Positions 20,401 to 32,500 of a DNA stretch of 64,000 bases are shown piece by piece (position 1 is the stretch's first letter; every line of letters begins with the position of its first letter). A program made the position numbers and the translations under genes. Source of the stretch: Botrytis cinerea B05.10 (Eukaryota > Ascomycota > Leotiomycetes > Helotiales > Sclerotiniaceae); assembly GCF_000143535.2 (NCBI RefSeq), contig NC_037318.1, positions 620,001 through 684,000 on the forward strand, read 5' to 3'. The notes below the pieces were generated by a model. The model searched no databases and was not told where the DNA came from. It saw only the letters and a program-made list of their open reading frames with translations.

Positions 20401-20700
20401 AGAAAGATAGCAAAGATGCGCAGATACAGTGTAGGTCAACGAACTTAATGCTACTTAAGTAAGCATACTAATAATAAGCGAGACCAAATGCGGGAACCAA
20501 CTGCGAGCCACGATAAACTACGTTATCGCCAACTTTATATCTTTGGAATCTCCGAATTGTATAATCAAGATGAAGGGTATTTTGGTGCTGACTCACAGTC
20601 CATCATGACTCAACTCCGAACGCCTTTAATTTAACGGGTTGAGTCTCTTATAAACAGCGATTGGCGCCATGAAGCCATTCAATTTGTCTTCAGGATATCA

Positions 20701-21402
20701 ATGGCACAATACGCAGCTCAATCTGAGCGCCTTTGGCTAGAGCCATTGACCGTAGAGAAACATCTGGATGGCTATCACAGAATGCTCTCTGACCCGCGAG
20801 CTATTTCATGGACGTAAGATGCGTCCTTTCAATTTTCTCCATTCTTGACCTCCAAGATATGTCTAACTCTCAACTCGTCTTAGAAAACCAAGCGAGTCTA
20901 TCGCGGAGAGTAAAGCATTCATGATCGAAAGAACCCCGAACTCCGAAAAGCCATGGATTGAAAACTATGCAATTATACTTCGGCCGACAACACCTACCTC
21001 TCACGATCAAATGCCTGAGCTTATTGGCGCAATCGGAGTGATAAGATTCGAAGCTGGGCATGGCGCGGAGGTTGGTTATGGTCTACATCCTGGTCACCAA
21101 GGCAAGGGATTTGCTACTGAAGCCATGAAGCTATTCTTGGGGTTATATTGGAGTAAAGAGAGTACGTGAAAACGACGCCCGTTATGATACCCCAATTTTC
21201 TAACTGGAGTATAGGAGAGGGAGATTGGAACACATTAGTAGCGGTTATAGATCCTGAGAACGTTGCGAGCCAGAGAGTAGTAGAGAAGGTAGATTTTAGA
21301 GAAGGAGACCTTCAAGATGAAGAACACGAAATGTGGACCAAAGGGGGCAAGGCGAAGAAACTCGTGAGGCACAGGGAATGGTTGCTGTCGAGACCAGTTT
21401 GA
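20701..21402 (+). CDS. GNAT-family N-acetyltransferase (copy 1)
   Basis: Exons 20701..20813, 20884..21161 and 21215..21402 give 192 aa. It starts MAQYAAQSERLWLEPLTVEKH, the usual opening of RimJ/RimL-like (Acetyltransf_3) proteins. The acetyl-CoA site is VGYGLHPGHQGKGFATEAM, with the Q-G-K-G-F-A pyrophosphate loop. The end has the typical N..S.RV.EKVDF element (NVASQRVVEKVDF). Introns are 70 and 53 bp. The substrate is unknown. The next gene is a paralogue with the same first-exon length (113 nt) and intron phases. Confidence 0.85.
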
Positions 21403-21860
21403 ATATTATTCTACCATTCACAAGTTCAAGTGCTAGTTTATTAAGCCTTCCTAAACCACGCAAAAATCCCGTGAATTAATTGACCGTTAAAGTCAACTAT
21501 TCGCAAATAACATTATTCTATCGTTTAGTTTACGTTGAATAATCTCAGGCAGTTTATACTATCCATATAAATCAGTGCTGCGAGAATTTATTCTAGCAAA
21601 TGTTCACCGTCATTGTTTTACACTTCACTAGCGTGACTGGTACATTCAACCCCCAACCTTCATCAGTATGAAATTACAAGGATCTACGATATGCAGACTG
21701 CAGCAGCCAATTAGATAAGTATTTTTTTATTACTGTAAGTGAGTCACTGTCACTGCGTCTCATATCAAACGAACATACAATCACTGTTCATAAAATAGCG
21801 ATCAAGATATTTCCCATTCAGATACATTCAAATACCTTTTCTTACCTCGACATAAACATC
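21403..21860. other. Spacer between the two GNAT genes
   Basis: AT-rich, no gene; contains the promoter of copy 2. Confidence 0.5.
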
Positions 21861-22587
21861 ATGTCGTCATACACAATAAAATCTGACCGTCTAGCCCTAG
21901 AGCCTATCAATCTGGACAAGCACCTTCACGGCTGCCACAAAATTCTATCCGAGCCTCGTATCGCAGAATGGTCGTAAGACTCCCAATTTATATCACGGAA
22001 GTCCAAAGTGAACCCCAACCTTACATGATTTGTGTAGTACCCGAGCACCCAGTACTAAACTCGAGGAAACGAAAGAGAGGATTATGGAAAGTATGGCCAG
22101 CGTCCAATTTCCAATGTGGGCAATCATGGCCCCGAATCCATCGTCTACTTCGGTACCTTTAGCGGATGAGAGAGAAGGGCAAGAGATGGAAATGATTGGT
22201 ATCATTGGAATATCCCATAAACCAGAAAATGTGGGGTATAAGATCCATCCAGATCATTGGGGTAAGGGGTACATGACAGAAGCTTTGAGACTGTTTGTAG
22301 AGATGTTCTGGACTCTTGAAGGTTTGTCACATTTGCTTTTTAGAATTTTGAAACTGAAACGTTGCTATGGAGTCAGAACTAAAATCATTATAGAAAAGAA
22401 GTCCTTGCCGCAAATTAGAGCGGCTTATACTCCTGGTAACGATGCCAGTGCTAGAGTGCTCGAGAAAGTCGGTTTCCAGACCGGGGAACTACTGCGTGGG
22501 GAGATTGAGTTATGGTTTAATCGTGGTCAGAATCGGAAAAGTGATATTCAATGCATGTACATAGATCGTCCTAGGTCTAATGAATGA
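21861..22587 (+). CDS. GNAT-family N-acetyltransferase (copy 2)
   Basis: Exons 21861..21973, 22038..22321 and 22394..22587 give 196 aa. It starts MSSYTIKSDRLALEPINLDKH. The CoA-binding segment is VGYKIHPDHWGKGYMTEAL and the C-terminal element is NDASARVLEKVGFQTGEL. The second intron (72 bp) is a multiple of three without a stop, so it reads through in the genomic frame; it is inferred from the GTTTGT donor, the TTATAG acceptor and the matching intron in copy 1. If retained it adds 24 residues. It is a tandem duplicate of the gene at 20701-21402, now well diverged. Confidence 0.83.
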
Positions 22588-22839
22588 TTAAGCGGTCACT
22601 ATTTCCTCTCTCCTCTAGAATAAAGTGTGATGTCTTGGACTTGATATTCAAATCGATTTCAGGTACATGCTGGTCATTTCTGCTTCACGACTGCAAGCTA
22701 ATCAGCCTGCCCGCCATCAAACCAAGCAGGCTTAGGATGTGGGATATGGAACTTTGTGTATACCAAATTTCCGCTATACTCAAATCCCATCACACTTTGC
22801 TCACAACTTTAGCCAAACCCTGACACCACTGGGACCTAT

Positions 22840-23803
22840 TTTTGACATGTGATATGATGTTTATACAGAAATACTACATTACTATCATTTGTCTCGAACA
22901 ATTTCATGTTGAATCTTGCAACGAGTTGTACTATCGCGAGGTACAACTCAGTGCGAGTGAGCTCAATTCCTAAATATTTATGATCGTTTTCGTCAAGGGC
23001 GAATCAGAATTTGCATCGCTCACAACCTTTTTCTCCCAACAAACATTCTGGACCAAATTCATAAGAATCTAGAAAGACATTGTCAGTGACATGAGCGCTG
23101 AGAATTCTATTTCTGGCCGGATTACGTGGAGGAATGATGTAGTATCCGCCCGCGTGCTTGCCCCATGCGGATCTAACGTATTGCGAAGGTATGTGAGTTA
23201 ACTGTTCCTGCGCAATACATTCTGCTCTAATCGTGACTTCGAATGACAGGCAATTTCCCTCTTCAATGACTGCGGATAGATAAGGGAATTATTCAAGGCG
23301 TAGAGTATTACAACTCGCGAAGAATAGGTTTAGAGCATTGCGTCGTCTCTTATGGAGATCATAGCTTGTTGTTGTGTCTATGCCACCTCCTAGTCGAAGA
23401 ATAAAAGCTGATATTCATAATTTTCCCCAGGAGACGTTATTGATGCATATACACTGTCCGAGAACCCAACATCCTGTATGTGGAGTTCATTTGGAGTGGT
23501 ACAACTGACGGGGTCTGATCCGTGCTGTTTGATTAACAAACGTACTCAATGGCATGATTAAAAGATACCATATTACTCGTGAAGACCTTGGATCCTGAAA
23601 ATATGTTCCCACTGATGAACAACATCGAAGTAAAGCTCATACCACGAAATAAGCTCAGCAAGCTTTGGCCCTGGTATATGTTCTAGAGGATGAATGCAAA
23701 ATCGACGAAAATCTTCATCAATAGTAAACACCAATGATAGGACTACTACCGCCTGGATGATTTTGATGAACGTCATCTGCTTGACTTCATGGCTCAGAAG
23801 CAC
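22840..23803 (-). pseudogene. Dead cytochrome P450 (trichodiene-oxygenase-like group)
   Basis: On the minus strand, 23803..23573 encodes a P450 N-terminus: a membrane anchor (IIQAVVVLSLVF) then FCIHPLEHIPGPKLAELISW. Downstream pieces in shifting frames read TPNELHIQDVGFSDSVYA and then YDLHKRRRNALNLFFAS. The next recognisable piece, YLSAVIEEGNCLSFEV, already belongs to the K-helix, so roughly 200 codons including the I-helix are gone. The ExxR arginine is replaced by Cys (EGNC). A PERF-like DSYEFGPECLLGE follows. The heme-loop remnant reads KYLGIELTRTELYLAI, with Tyr (codon 22974-22976) where the heme-ligating Cys belongs. Stops and frameshifts occur throughout. The gene cannot make an enzyme. 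Confidence 0.8.
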
Positions 23804-24302
23804 AAAACTATTTCATTTCCATTCTTTCCAAAATCTTGTTGCAAGATATGCAGATGATGGCGATGAAGCCATACATGAACCAAGAGCAAAAGTAGCAATG
23901 CATTGATAAAATGGAATAGAAACATAAGTTCCGTCTGTTTGCATTATAAATCTCATGCAACTGTTGGAGAACGCCACTCAAAGATTTCTTATTGTGGTTG
24001 AGCTTACCAATTGAAAGAAAATAATGTGACGTCTAGCTAGAGCTATACAGCCTGACCACCCTCTCTTACACTTTGATTGTCTTTTCAGCGGTTTGATTTG
24101 ACCCAATCGTCAACATGAGCGCCGCGGGCCCTGAAGATGGAGATATATTATATCATGCCTTGTATTTGAGGCAAACAAGCCTAAGGTTACGTAGCGTCAG
24201 AAAGTAAACCGAGGCAACTTGGTTAAATTGAAGCTTCCAAAATTGTATGGAGCTCGTCAGTAGAGAGAACGAGGCATTCTTTTTATAATAAATTGGCTTA
24301 AA
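23804..24302. other. Spacer before the thioesterase gene
   Basis: No gene seen; includes the promoter of the gene at 24303. Confidence 0.5.
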
Positions 24303-25268
24303 ATGGCTTCTAGACTGCCAACTTATGCATTCCGTTCATACAGAAGCATTCTTCAACAACCACCGCACATTTCGCAGACATATCGACATTCGTTCCGATC
24401 ACAATCTCTCTTAAAATGGTCAACACGAGCATATTCAACTCCCCCACCACCACAGCCCATAAATCATAACAATAATGCTACTTCCGAGCCTTCATCTCAA
24501 TCGAAACCCCAACACCGGGATCTGCGATCTCAATTCTCTTCTGGACCCGTCGCACCAATACCCTCGCCTTCATCTCCCAAACGAAAACGATCCCTCCGTC
24601 CCACAATCTATGCCTCTCTTTTCCTCCTAATCGGACTTACAACTGGACAATATGTCTCGCTTGTCCTATCTCCCCCTGCACTCCCCGAACCTTCTTCTCC
24701 CTCGGACGAACTCATGACCTCTTGGTTACACACGCAGGCTTCAAAGATCCCACTGGTACAATCTCTGACCGAGGATCCCGTTTGGCAATCTTGGGATGCC
24801 TATTCCACATTCACACCTGAAGAACGTCCGCATCGACTCACTACGGGTCCATTGGGAGGATCTAGGTCGATAGGCGGGTACCAACGAGTATTTCATAATT
24901 CTACCACAGGAGAGTTCATATCGATTGTATACTTAGGAGGAGCGTTAGGGGGATGGCCTGGCGTGGTGCATGGAGGTCTCATAGCGACAATTATGGATGA
25001 ATCACTGGGAAGATGTGCGATCAGACAATTGGCCGCGGGAACAGGTGTCACTGCTCAATTGTCGTTGCAATATTTGAAGCCAAGTGTTACCAATGCATTC
25101 TACGTAGTGAGATGCAATCCAGTCATAGGAGAGGAGGGAGGTGGAGAAAGAAAGAGATGGGTAGAAGGACGTCTAGAGACATTAGAAGGGAGAGTTTGTG
25201 TAGAGGCAAAGGGTTTATTTGTCGCGCCGAAGAATTATAAAACGAGGGTAATCACATCGGGCTTTTAA
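24303..25268 (+). CDS. Mitochondrial hotdog-fold thioesterase family protein
   Basis: Intronless, 321 aa. The N-terminus (MASRLPTYAFRSYRSILQQ...) is rich in Arg and Ser and lacks acids, as expected for a mitochondrial presequence. A Pro/Ser-rich linker and a transmembrane segment near 103-120 (IYASLFLLIGLTTGQYVSLV) follow. The C-terminal half is a 4HBT hotdog domain: GGWPGVVHGGLIATIMDESLG, then TAQLSLQYLKPS. This layout matches fungal Fmp10/UPF0644-type inner-membrane proteins; the acyl substrate is not known. It is the only intact conserved gene between 23 and 26 kb. Confidence 0.85.
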   Translation: MASRLPTYAFRSYRSILQQPPHISQTYRHSFRSQSLLKWSTRAYSTPPPPQPINHNNNATSEPSSQSKPQHRDLRSQFSSGPVAPIPSPSSPKRKRSLRPTIYASLFLLIGLTTGQYVSLVLSPPALPEPSSPSDELMTSWLHTQASKIPLVQSLTEDPVWQSWDAYSTFTPEERPHRLTTGPLGGSRSIGGYQRVFHNSTTGEFISIVYLGGALGGWPGVVHGGLIATIMDESLGRCAIRQLAAGTGVTAQLSLQYLKPSVTNAFYVVRCNPVIGEEGGGERKRWVEGRLETLEGRVCVEAKGLFVAPKNYKTRVITSGF

Positions 25269-26853
25269 GAAACACCCAGCATGTGGAATGTTTAGATGGA
25301 ATGCAGGGTGTTTATGAGCACTGACTGGCTACGCTTAGAAATAACCACGGGTTGTCAGAATACGAACCAATTCATCGAAATGTTGAGGGGTCTTCTCGAA
25401 GCTCACTCTGAAATACTCGTAGGTCGAGAGTAATGATAAATAACTCCAAACTACCAACCAATATGAAGACTCAACAAAAGATCTAGTATCTTCGCTTTAC
25501 AAAATGGTTTTAGTTCTCTAAGAGAGAACAGTCTTTTACTCTTAAAATACCAGAGGGCTGGTAAGTTTGTCATCGATTAATAAGAAGACTTACCGCATTC
25601 ATGTATTGCTCAATTCATGACCGCTTTTATATTCTCTACACGTTATTCACTCATGCCCAAACCCATGTGCAATTTCAGTGATATTGGTGAAGCAGTATCT
25701 CCTTTCGATTGAGAGTATTCCTTCTCACGGCCTGAACGACAAATATTATGTCGTCAAGAAAATCAGGTCGGTGGAGGGTTTCTACTGCATGACTTGATAT
25801 AAGTATCCACAAGAAGTAGGTACATTTAACTTTGCTCGAACATTCACCTATGCATGACCAGTTAAAAGTCTAGCAACCTGGATAATTAGGCGAGTTGCTA
25901 TCAAAATCTCTCAAACATCCAAGACAACAACTCATCATGATAGTGATCACATTCTGAACAACGGCATGAAAAATCTTCGGGGGAATTCTCAAAATATCAA
26001 CCTACGTCTGGATACCTTCGATTTCTAATCTATCCATGATGCTAACAATGGCCATATCTGCCTTGTTATAGAGGCATCCGGAACATCTTCACAAGAATAT
26101 CTATCCATGCTCATTTATTGATAGAAAATGGTCCAGAATCCTCAGGTCAGATCCCAAAACAATCATGTAAGGAGAGATATTTGCCTACTTGATTTGAACT
26201 AAATTAGAGTTTGATGTCATTGAGATTGTTCAAAATTCCAGTGCGCAAGGCCGTACCTCAACATATTTCTAGAAGTATTGAAAGAGACTCCATCCACTAT
26301 TCAGTCGAATATTTGGGGGTTAATGTGTCTGCTCAGCACCATATTCACCGTGTCCTGAATGGAGTCGTCAGATTTGCAAGATTATGATATCAGGGGCTTC
26401 CATTTGGGACGAGGATGTTTGGGAACCACAACTGGGATTTCATACGGGGGTGGAGAAGTAGATTAGGATGTGGAGAGCTTTGTATGGAGCAGCAATGCTT
26501 AGAACATACAGCATAGAAAATTAGGGAAATTAGTTTTCGCCGTCATCTTCTTATGAAGTGCATATTTTCTAGTGGAAATGCTCACGAAGTCAAGTGTCAG
26601 TGGTTTATTTGGAGGTCATATCGGCTATATCAACCAAGAAAATAATGCCTATATATGGCTAAGAGTTCTTATTTTATAGTGGATGTTCCCTTGTATAAGG
26701 TTATGTGATACAGAATGTGATTGAAACCCCCTTACATTGACGAGAGAATTATTCGAGGGCATGAAGATTGCTTCCATTAATGATTGCCAGGTAAAATCAC
26801 AACCTGTCCCCAGACACTTTCATATTCCAAAACTCTTCCTCTCAAACTCTGAA
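25269..26853. other. Gene-poor stretch
   Basis: 1.6 kb of AT-rich sequence with no frame I can support and no repeats of note. It may hold unrecognisable decayed sequence. Confidence 0.5.
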
Positions 26854-27336
26854 TTACTTTGCACCCTCCAATGCTCCAAAGACGCTCGCCAAACTAGAGT
26901 TTGAGGCCACTCCTGGTGGTAAATTGGCGTTGCCTGTGCTGTTTGACTTTTTTGCTCCACCTGTGCTATTCCCACCAGATGCACCATTCAGTGACCCAAT
27001 AAGTGCTGCCAAACCGTCGGTTCCGTTTTTGTTGCCACCAGCAGCGGCCTGTCCTCCTGCTCCTTGTTGCGGCTGATTATTAGCACTCGGTGCCACGTTG
27101 ATGCCGCTTCCCCCTCCGACGTTGGTGGACCCGTCGGGCTTCTTCGTTATTCCAGCTTCCCCGCCAAGATTTGTTGATCCATCGGCACCAACTGTATCGG
27201 CTATTAGCATTGTGTCGTCAAAAATGGAAAGACCAGACTAACCTGTGATACCAGCTGATTCCCGTTGCACAGCCGGGCTGGGGAGTGAATGGATGCCAGC
27301 AACCAAGAGAGAGATGAAGACAGTAGAGAACTTCAT
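26854..27336 (-). CDS. Small secreted Gly/Asn/Ser-rich protein
   Basis: Minus-strand exons 27243..27336 and 26854..27191 give 143 aa. It starts MKFSTVFISLLVAGIHSLPS, a clear signal peptide with likely cleavage near residue 17-19. The mature part has two diverged repeats, GADGSTNLGGEAGI and PDGSTNVGGGSGI, then a low-complexity Gly/Asn/Gln tail. It has no cysteines, unlike many effectors. The acceptor at 27192 was chosen because a CTAAT branch point lies just upstream; the alternative TAG five codons earlier keeps frame and would add four or five residues. No family is recognised. A wall or extracellular role is an inference. Confidence 0.7.
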
Positions 27337-28589
27337 GATTGAGAATTATGATGATTACGAGTAAGTGTTTCAAGGAAAGACGGTTAGCCAAGTCTATTGG
27401 CAATGAAGTAAGGTATCAAAAAAAAGCTTATTAAATGAGTGTTTTTATGAAATTTGTACTTGAAAATGAACCAGTCATCCAAAAAAAATTAAAGAAAGAG
27501 AACCAAGAACTGTCCAAGAAGTATAGAGTCTGGAGAGAGATTCTGTGATCATATATCAAACTCGTGTTCTAAAAATAACCATTGAAATTCAAACCCACCA
27601 TTCTCCACCTTGCCGATCTAGACTTCTAGAGTAGTTTAGTTCGCAAAATAATCCCAATTTCAACGTCTGACAGATGGAAAGCTTTTTGACAGGGTTCTGG
27701 AATATCATAATAGACGGAACGTCTGTATGTTGTGGCTTGCCAAGATGTGGTTGGAAACATGAAATGTAGTCAGTGAGGTTCAGCCAAGACTCAAATCGAG
27801 CACGTGATTCAATGCGATAAACGTCAGAATTTGTCAACGTCTAATCACAATACTATCGAGCTACCTAGGTATTTTAAAGGCCTAAGCAAGCGTCTTGATT
27901 CTTGACTACAGACTCGGTTCTTTGTATTTCAGTTTATTCGTTATAACTCAAATTGCCTGCTCCAATCTTGTGAGTGGGGCAAGGACAACCACGTGAATGG
28001 ATTTCAGAGCTGCTCCCATGCTGCGAGTTTGATATAAAAATTAGCGGGTTTAAGTGAACTAAAACGTCCAGAGGCCAGTAATTACCGATGACGAACACCA
28101 CCAGAGATAATTTCTAATAGAAGCTTTTTGAGCAAGTGGGGAGACCGACCGATCGTCCCCCCAAGCTGCGTAGCATAGCGTCTAGTATACATGCCGCTGG
28201 GAATGAAGAATGAAACAAATATACTTTTGTTATCCTCTTACTCTTTCTTACCTTGAAACCTCATGCTATATCCATTTCACTCGTCTTCAGCTATCTAGGT
28301 AGCATATTTTGAAGATCCTCATGCATAGCAAGATGTTGAGGAGTAACATCAGGAAACGGCTTTGACACAACAGTGATGGAGGCTCGGTATGAGTTCGTTC
28401 TCGTTGAATTGTTCTGCTCCTCTCCTCTGAAAAAATTTCATGATCTGATATAATGAATATATGTTTCAATACAATGATCTCACCAGTATGCGGTCCAGTT
28501 TATGCCTAGGTTCAAAGAAACCCCAAGGAGCCAAGCAAGCATGACAGAATTTAAAGCAACACCTAGCACCATGAGAAGCTAATGATAAT
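27337..28589. other. Gene-poor stretch
   Basis: No gene recognised; AT-rich, with only short unsupported frames. Confidence 0.5.
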
Positions 28590-29240
28590 TAGAACGTTCT
28601 AAATGCACCAATGCGATTTATTTGTCGTCTTAAAGTTACGATTTCGACATACAATTTTCAGACACCCGCCATTCCTCTCGATTCGCGCATGGCATCTCGG
28701 GCAAGCTACATTTGTATTATTGATTTCCATTTGAGACACCTCATCCTTTGCCGAGGAGGAGTAGGGTTGCTTGTAGGTCGGGCCAAGATGCCACGGAGTC
28801 TGATGATGTACACAGGTCGAGGCTTTGTAGCTCCCACAGATCATTTCCGGATCATCCCCTTTGCGAATTTGGCTAGAGCCACGATTTGGGACTAAACACC
28901 GAAAGAAATTCGGCTTTGATCATAAGTCACTTTGCAGTACAAGGTCGCAATATCTGGGTGTTTGATCAGCATTCGAAACAGCCACAAGTATAAGCAAATC
29001 TTACATTCTAAACATTGTTTTCGCGCAATACCATTCTATGAACTACTCTTCTAGCTCCTGTGAACAGATTGGACATGTGAGGATATGCGATCCTTCACTC
29101 ATTGTGAATGTCATACTCTCTTGCAAGCAAGGCAAGCACACATCCATTATTACTGTCAGTCAATTGCTCTCATATGTGATTCATTGCCGATGGCTACTTC
29201 GAGCTGCTGCGATGTCAAATTTGTCAAAGAAGAAAAGCAC
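28590..29240 (-). pseudogene. Dead RBR (RING-IBR-RING) E3 ubiquitin ligase fragment
   Basis: Minus-strand pieces in order read CLPCLQESMTFTMSEGSHIL followed by TCPICSQELEE, then YCAKTMFRM/DLLIL, then an IBR-like MICGSYKASTCVHHQTPWH, and finally CPRCHARIERNGGC, the RING2 start. Intervening stops are visible. Several expected zinc-binding Cys are changed: Tyr in GSYKAST, Tyr in TYKQ and Arg in CRNRNF. The TGY-to-TAY type changes are transitions. It corresponds to the middle and C-terminal parts of a fungal RBR protein; I did not identify the RING1 start. Confidence 0.68.
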
Positions 29241-29550
29241 TTGCAGATATCTACACAATAGCTTCAGCTCTAATATGATGAGGCTACAAAAGGTAGGCTT
29301 GGGATTGCTTGAGCATGCAATCTGAAAGAGGGCACTGAATTTCGGATATCATTGCATCATATTACTATAGAACGCTACTATTACATATCATTAGAAGGTG
29401 ATTTAAAAGCCTATCTAATCTCACATTGCTCTTCTGGTACGCCAAATCCATAAATTCCAATAGCATTTGGACCAAATCCGAAGTTCACGACATACTGTGC
29501 CATTAATCAAAGCCCCTCGTCATCGATCAAGACTGATCATCGTAATGATG
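29241..29550. other. Spacer, no gene seen
   Basis: Lies between the RBR relic and the stop codon of the WDR59-like gene. Confidence 0.5.
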
Positions 29551-32500
29551 TTAAGCAAGGAACGAGAAGCTCTCCTCCTTTCTCAAACTACTCGGTTTCT
29601 TCTTAAGATTCCAATCGCCACTTCTGACTTGTTCAACTCGTTTAGTCAACGTAGAAGGGGTCCGGCCTAAGTCTCCCGAAGGAAGGTTGACATTCTCCCA
29701 ATCGTCTTTTTCCTCCACTGGTACATCCCATTCTTCAACATCTTCCGTGTCATCAAGCGCTTTCTTTCGCTCCAGTGCGCGCATAAACTCGATCATGACA
29801 CCGAGACTTTCTATCAGTCCCATACTAGCTTTATCTCCACAATCGCAATCGCATCCGCCAGGGCATTCGCTGTTACCCAAAGACCTATATTCGATTAAAC
29901 AATGCTGATGTGTTGCACAGCCGCATGATAAACATGGTAAGAATACTGCGCTGATAGGTTCGGTGCAAATTATGCAACGAAGTTGGCGCTGAACAGTCTT
30001 ACACCGATCACATCGTCCGGCAGCACCGCCGGCGGAACTCAAGTGTAGGGGATCCAAACGTGCTTCGTGTTTGAGGCAATAGCCCGCGATATCCAGACCT
30101 TGATCGGTCGATGAGGCATGCAGATCCTTTTTACCCAGAACTATTTGAGATGGAGGCGATGCCTCATGGATTACGGTATGGCTATCATTAGACATTATTG
30201 AAGCAGCGAATGACTTATTGTCGGGAATGTCCATCTCAGAAGTATGATTCCGTAGTCCATCATACTTTAAGATTTCCAATCTAGCCAAGGGGAGCCCCCA
30301 ACAATAAAGCAGTTCGGCATAGGCTTGCCGATAACTCATGTGACGAGCCATGTGATTACTATCCAATAGTGTCGTGCCCATACATCCTTCATCGTCAAAC
30401 CCATTTTGATTTTCCAATGTCATTTTGATCCCAATACAAACCTTTGGCTTCAGTTCATCCATTGTACTTTCATCATCTGAAAACGCCATTTGTTCCGTGC
30501 CAACTCGTTCCTTCACACTACCAAGGACTGTTGTATTTCCCCAAGTAATAGCACTAGGAGCCAAACTCAACATGTGTTCAACTGGACTAGGTCGTTTCCG
30601 ACTTGGTAGTGGATTTGGTGGTGAAGATGATGCAGTCATAGAAAATGGACGCGAAAAGTTTGCGGCAAAACTTGACGCAAGGCTCGAATTTCCACGTCGG
30701 AAGGTTCTCGGATTTTCTGGGGAAGTAGAAAGACTTTGAGTATGTTGAGGAAGATTTTCCGAGCTTCCTCTAGTTGACCTCAGAGGGGGAGTTTCGCCAC
30801 AAGAATACGATGCCGAAGCAGGGTCACTGCCCCAAGCACCGGTAGAAGATCCCATAGATCCAAAGATCCCGGAAGGCGTATTAACCAACTTTGGTGTTGA
30901 CACAGCAGAATCTACTGGAGTCTTTTGATACATACTCCAAGCCGCGCCGTTGTTTGGAAAATAATCAACAGAAAATGCAGGAGTTTTCATAGAGAGAGGT
31001 GTCTGCGGCTGGGTCGTGCCAACATCGCCATTTATCGCATGTGATGGTGCACCCGAAGCAATTGGTTCACTAAATACACAGGATAACATTGCAAGCATTT
31101 GAATATCACGAAGCTCTTCAAAGTGCGTGAAGAGGTCTCCAATTAATTGCTTGGCAAGAGGGCTGCTCCCCCACTTGACTCTACCGGAAAAGCTTCCGCG
31201 TCTACAGTGCTTGTCCTGAGAAACATCGATGCCGCTGTCTGAGCCGCTGTCACGACGATGTTTCTTTGCCATGCTTTCAGCTATGACTAGCACGGGCTCA
31301 CGGCGCTGACTTTGTTCGAGAACTTCTAGAGGGATATCGTTATGTAGCAACATAGCAGCATATCTCCATACATCGGCCAATTTGGAGTGGCCGTACTTGT
31401 CAGCAATACTTGCATTATGTTCGCAAAGATACGGGCCGTTACCAAAGATGGTATATTCCTCTGCAAGATAAACTTTTGCAGGAAGTAAATCATTTACATC
31501 ACACAATGATATGATATTTTTGGGCTTGACAGATCGCACCCTACCAAGACCAGTACCGGTGGCTGTGTTAGTTCCAGTTCCTGTACCGATTCCAGTTCCG
31601 GTTCCACCAGACCTTTGGGACATTATAGTTGGCGATCCTCTCATAGGGAATCGACGATTCGATCGACGCCAGTACTCTCTCATTGCAGGATATCTAGTGA
31701 TACGGAATTGCGAAGAATCAGTATCGCTGCTGTTTGACGAATCATATTCGTCTGATACTTCAGAATCAGCTTTGCTATCTTCAGTCATCGACGTAGCCTT
31801 AATACGCGGTTGGGGTGAACTATTGTTTGCCAATCGACCAAAGGCATCAAAATTTGGTTCGCCTCTCGGTCGAGAATTTCTAGAATCGGTGATTTTCTCG
31901 AGTAAAGACTTCACTTTATCTTCTTTTGGTGGAAAGAAACAAACAAGCTTGCCGTTCATTGCAAAGCGAGCACCGCAGAGTCTGGGTAGTGGTACATTGA
32001 CATTTCGTGGTATGCTGATCGTGTCTGCCGTAACACTGGAATCTAGCTCTTGAGACATCATTGCCGAAGCACCTGGAGGAATGTCGCTATCCTCTTCATC
32101 GCTGGAACTTTCGTCCGCAAGACCATCTAAGTCGTCATCGTCCAAATCATCTATGTCATGAAAAAATATAGTACTCGTCTCAAGATCAACCTCTCCAAGT
32201 AGATAACATAGAGCAGCTTCCAGGCAACCTTGCTTACGGCTTACAAAACTTGCTGCAATTTGATGCACTTCTTTTTTAAGTTTATTGTAGGTTTCATCGG
32301 GCATGAGAGACGTTTTGCCAAGTGTAAATGTGGGGGCTTTGGTCTCCGGATACTGGTCAGGAAAGGTAATTGTTGTCTTGATATAAATTGGTGTGCCGTT
32401 TTCACCCCATGGTCCGTTCATGGAAACAATGACTGTTCTTTTGTCCATATCAACGCCATCAAATGTGATTTTTGGAAGCTGGTCATTGATACGTATAATC

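Larger units (their letters stand above)
19889..20700. other. Repeat-rich spacer
   Basis: No gene is supported. The stretch holds a 45-bp minisatellite and a diverged set of GGAAAGAC(T/C)(G/C)...CGTAATAGAT repeats (20172-20400). Frames across it are repeat translations. Confidence 0.6.

Noticed and set aside
19912..20439. 175-codon minus-strand frame with a 15-residue repeat
   Set aside because: The repeat is only the 45-bp minisatellite read in a frame it cannot interrupt; flanks lack coding character.
31511..32053. 180-codon plus-strand frame
   Set aside because: Antisense shadow of the WDR59-like gene, whose domains are clear on the minus strand.
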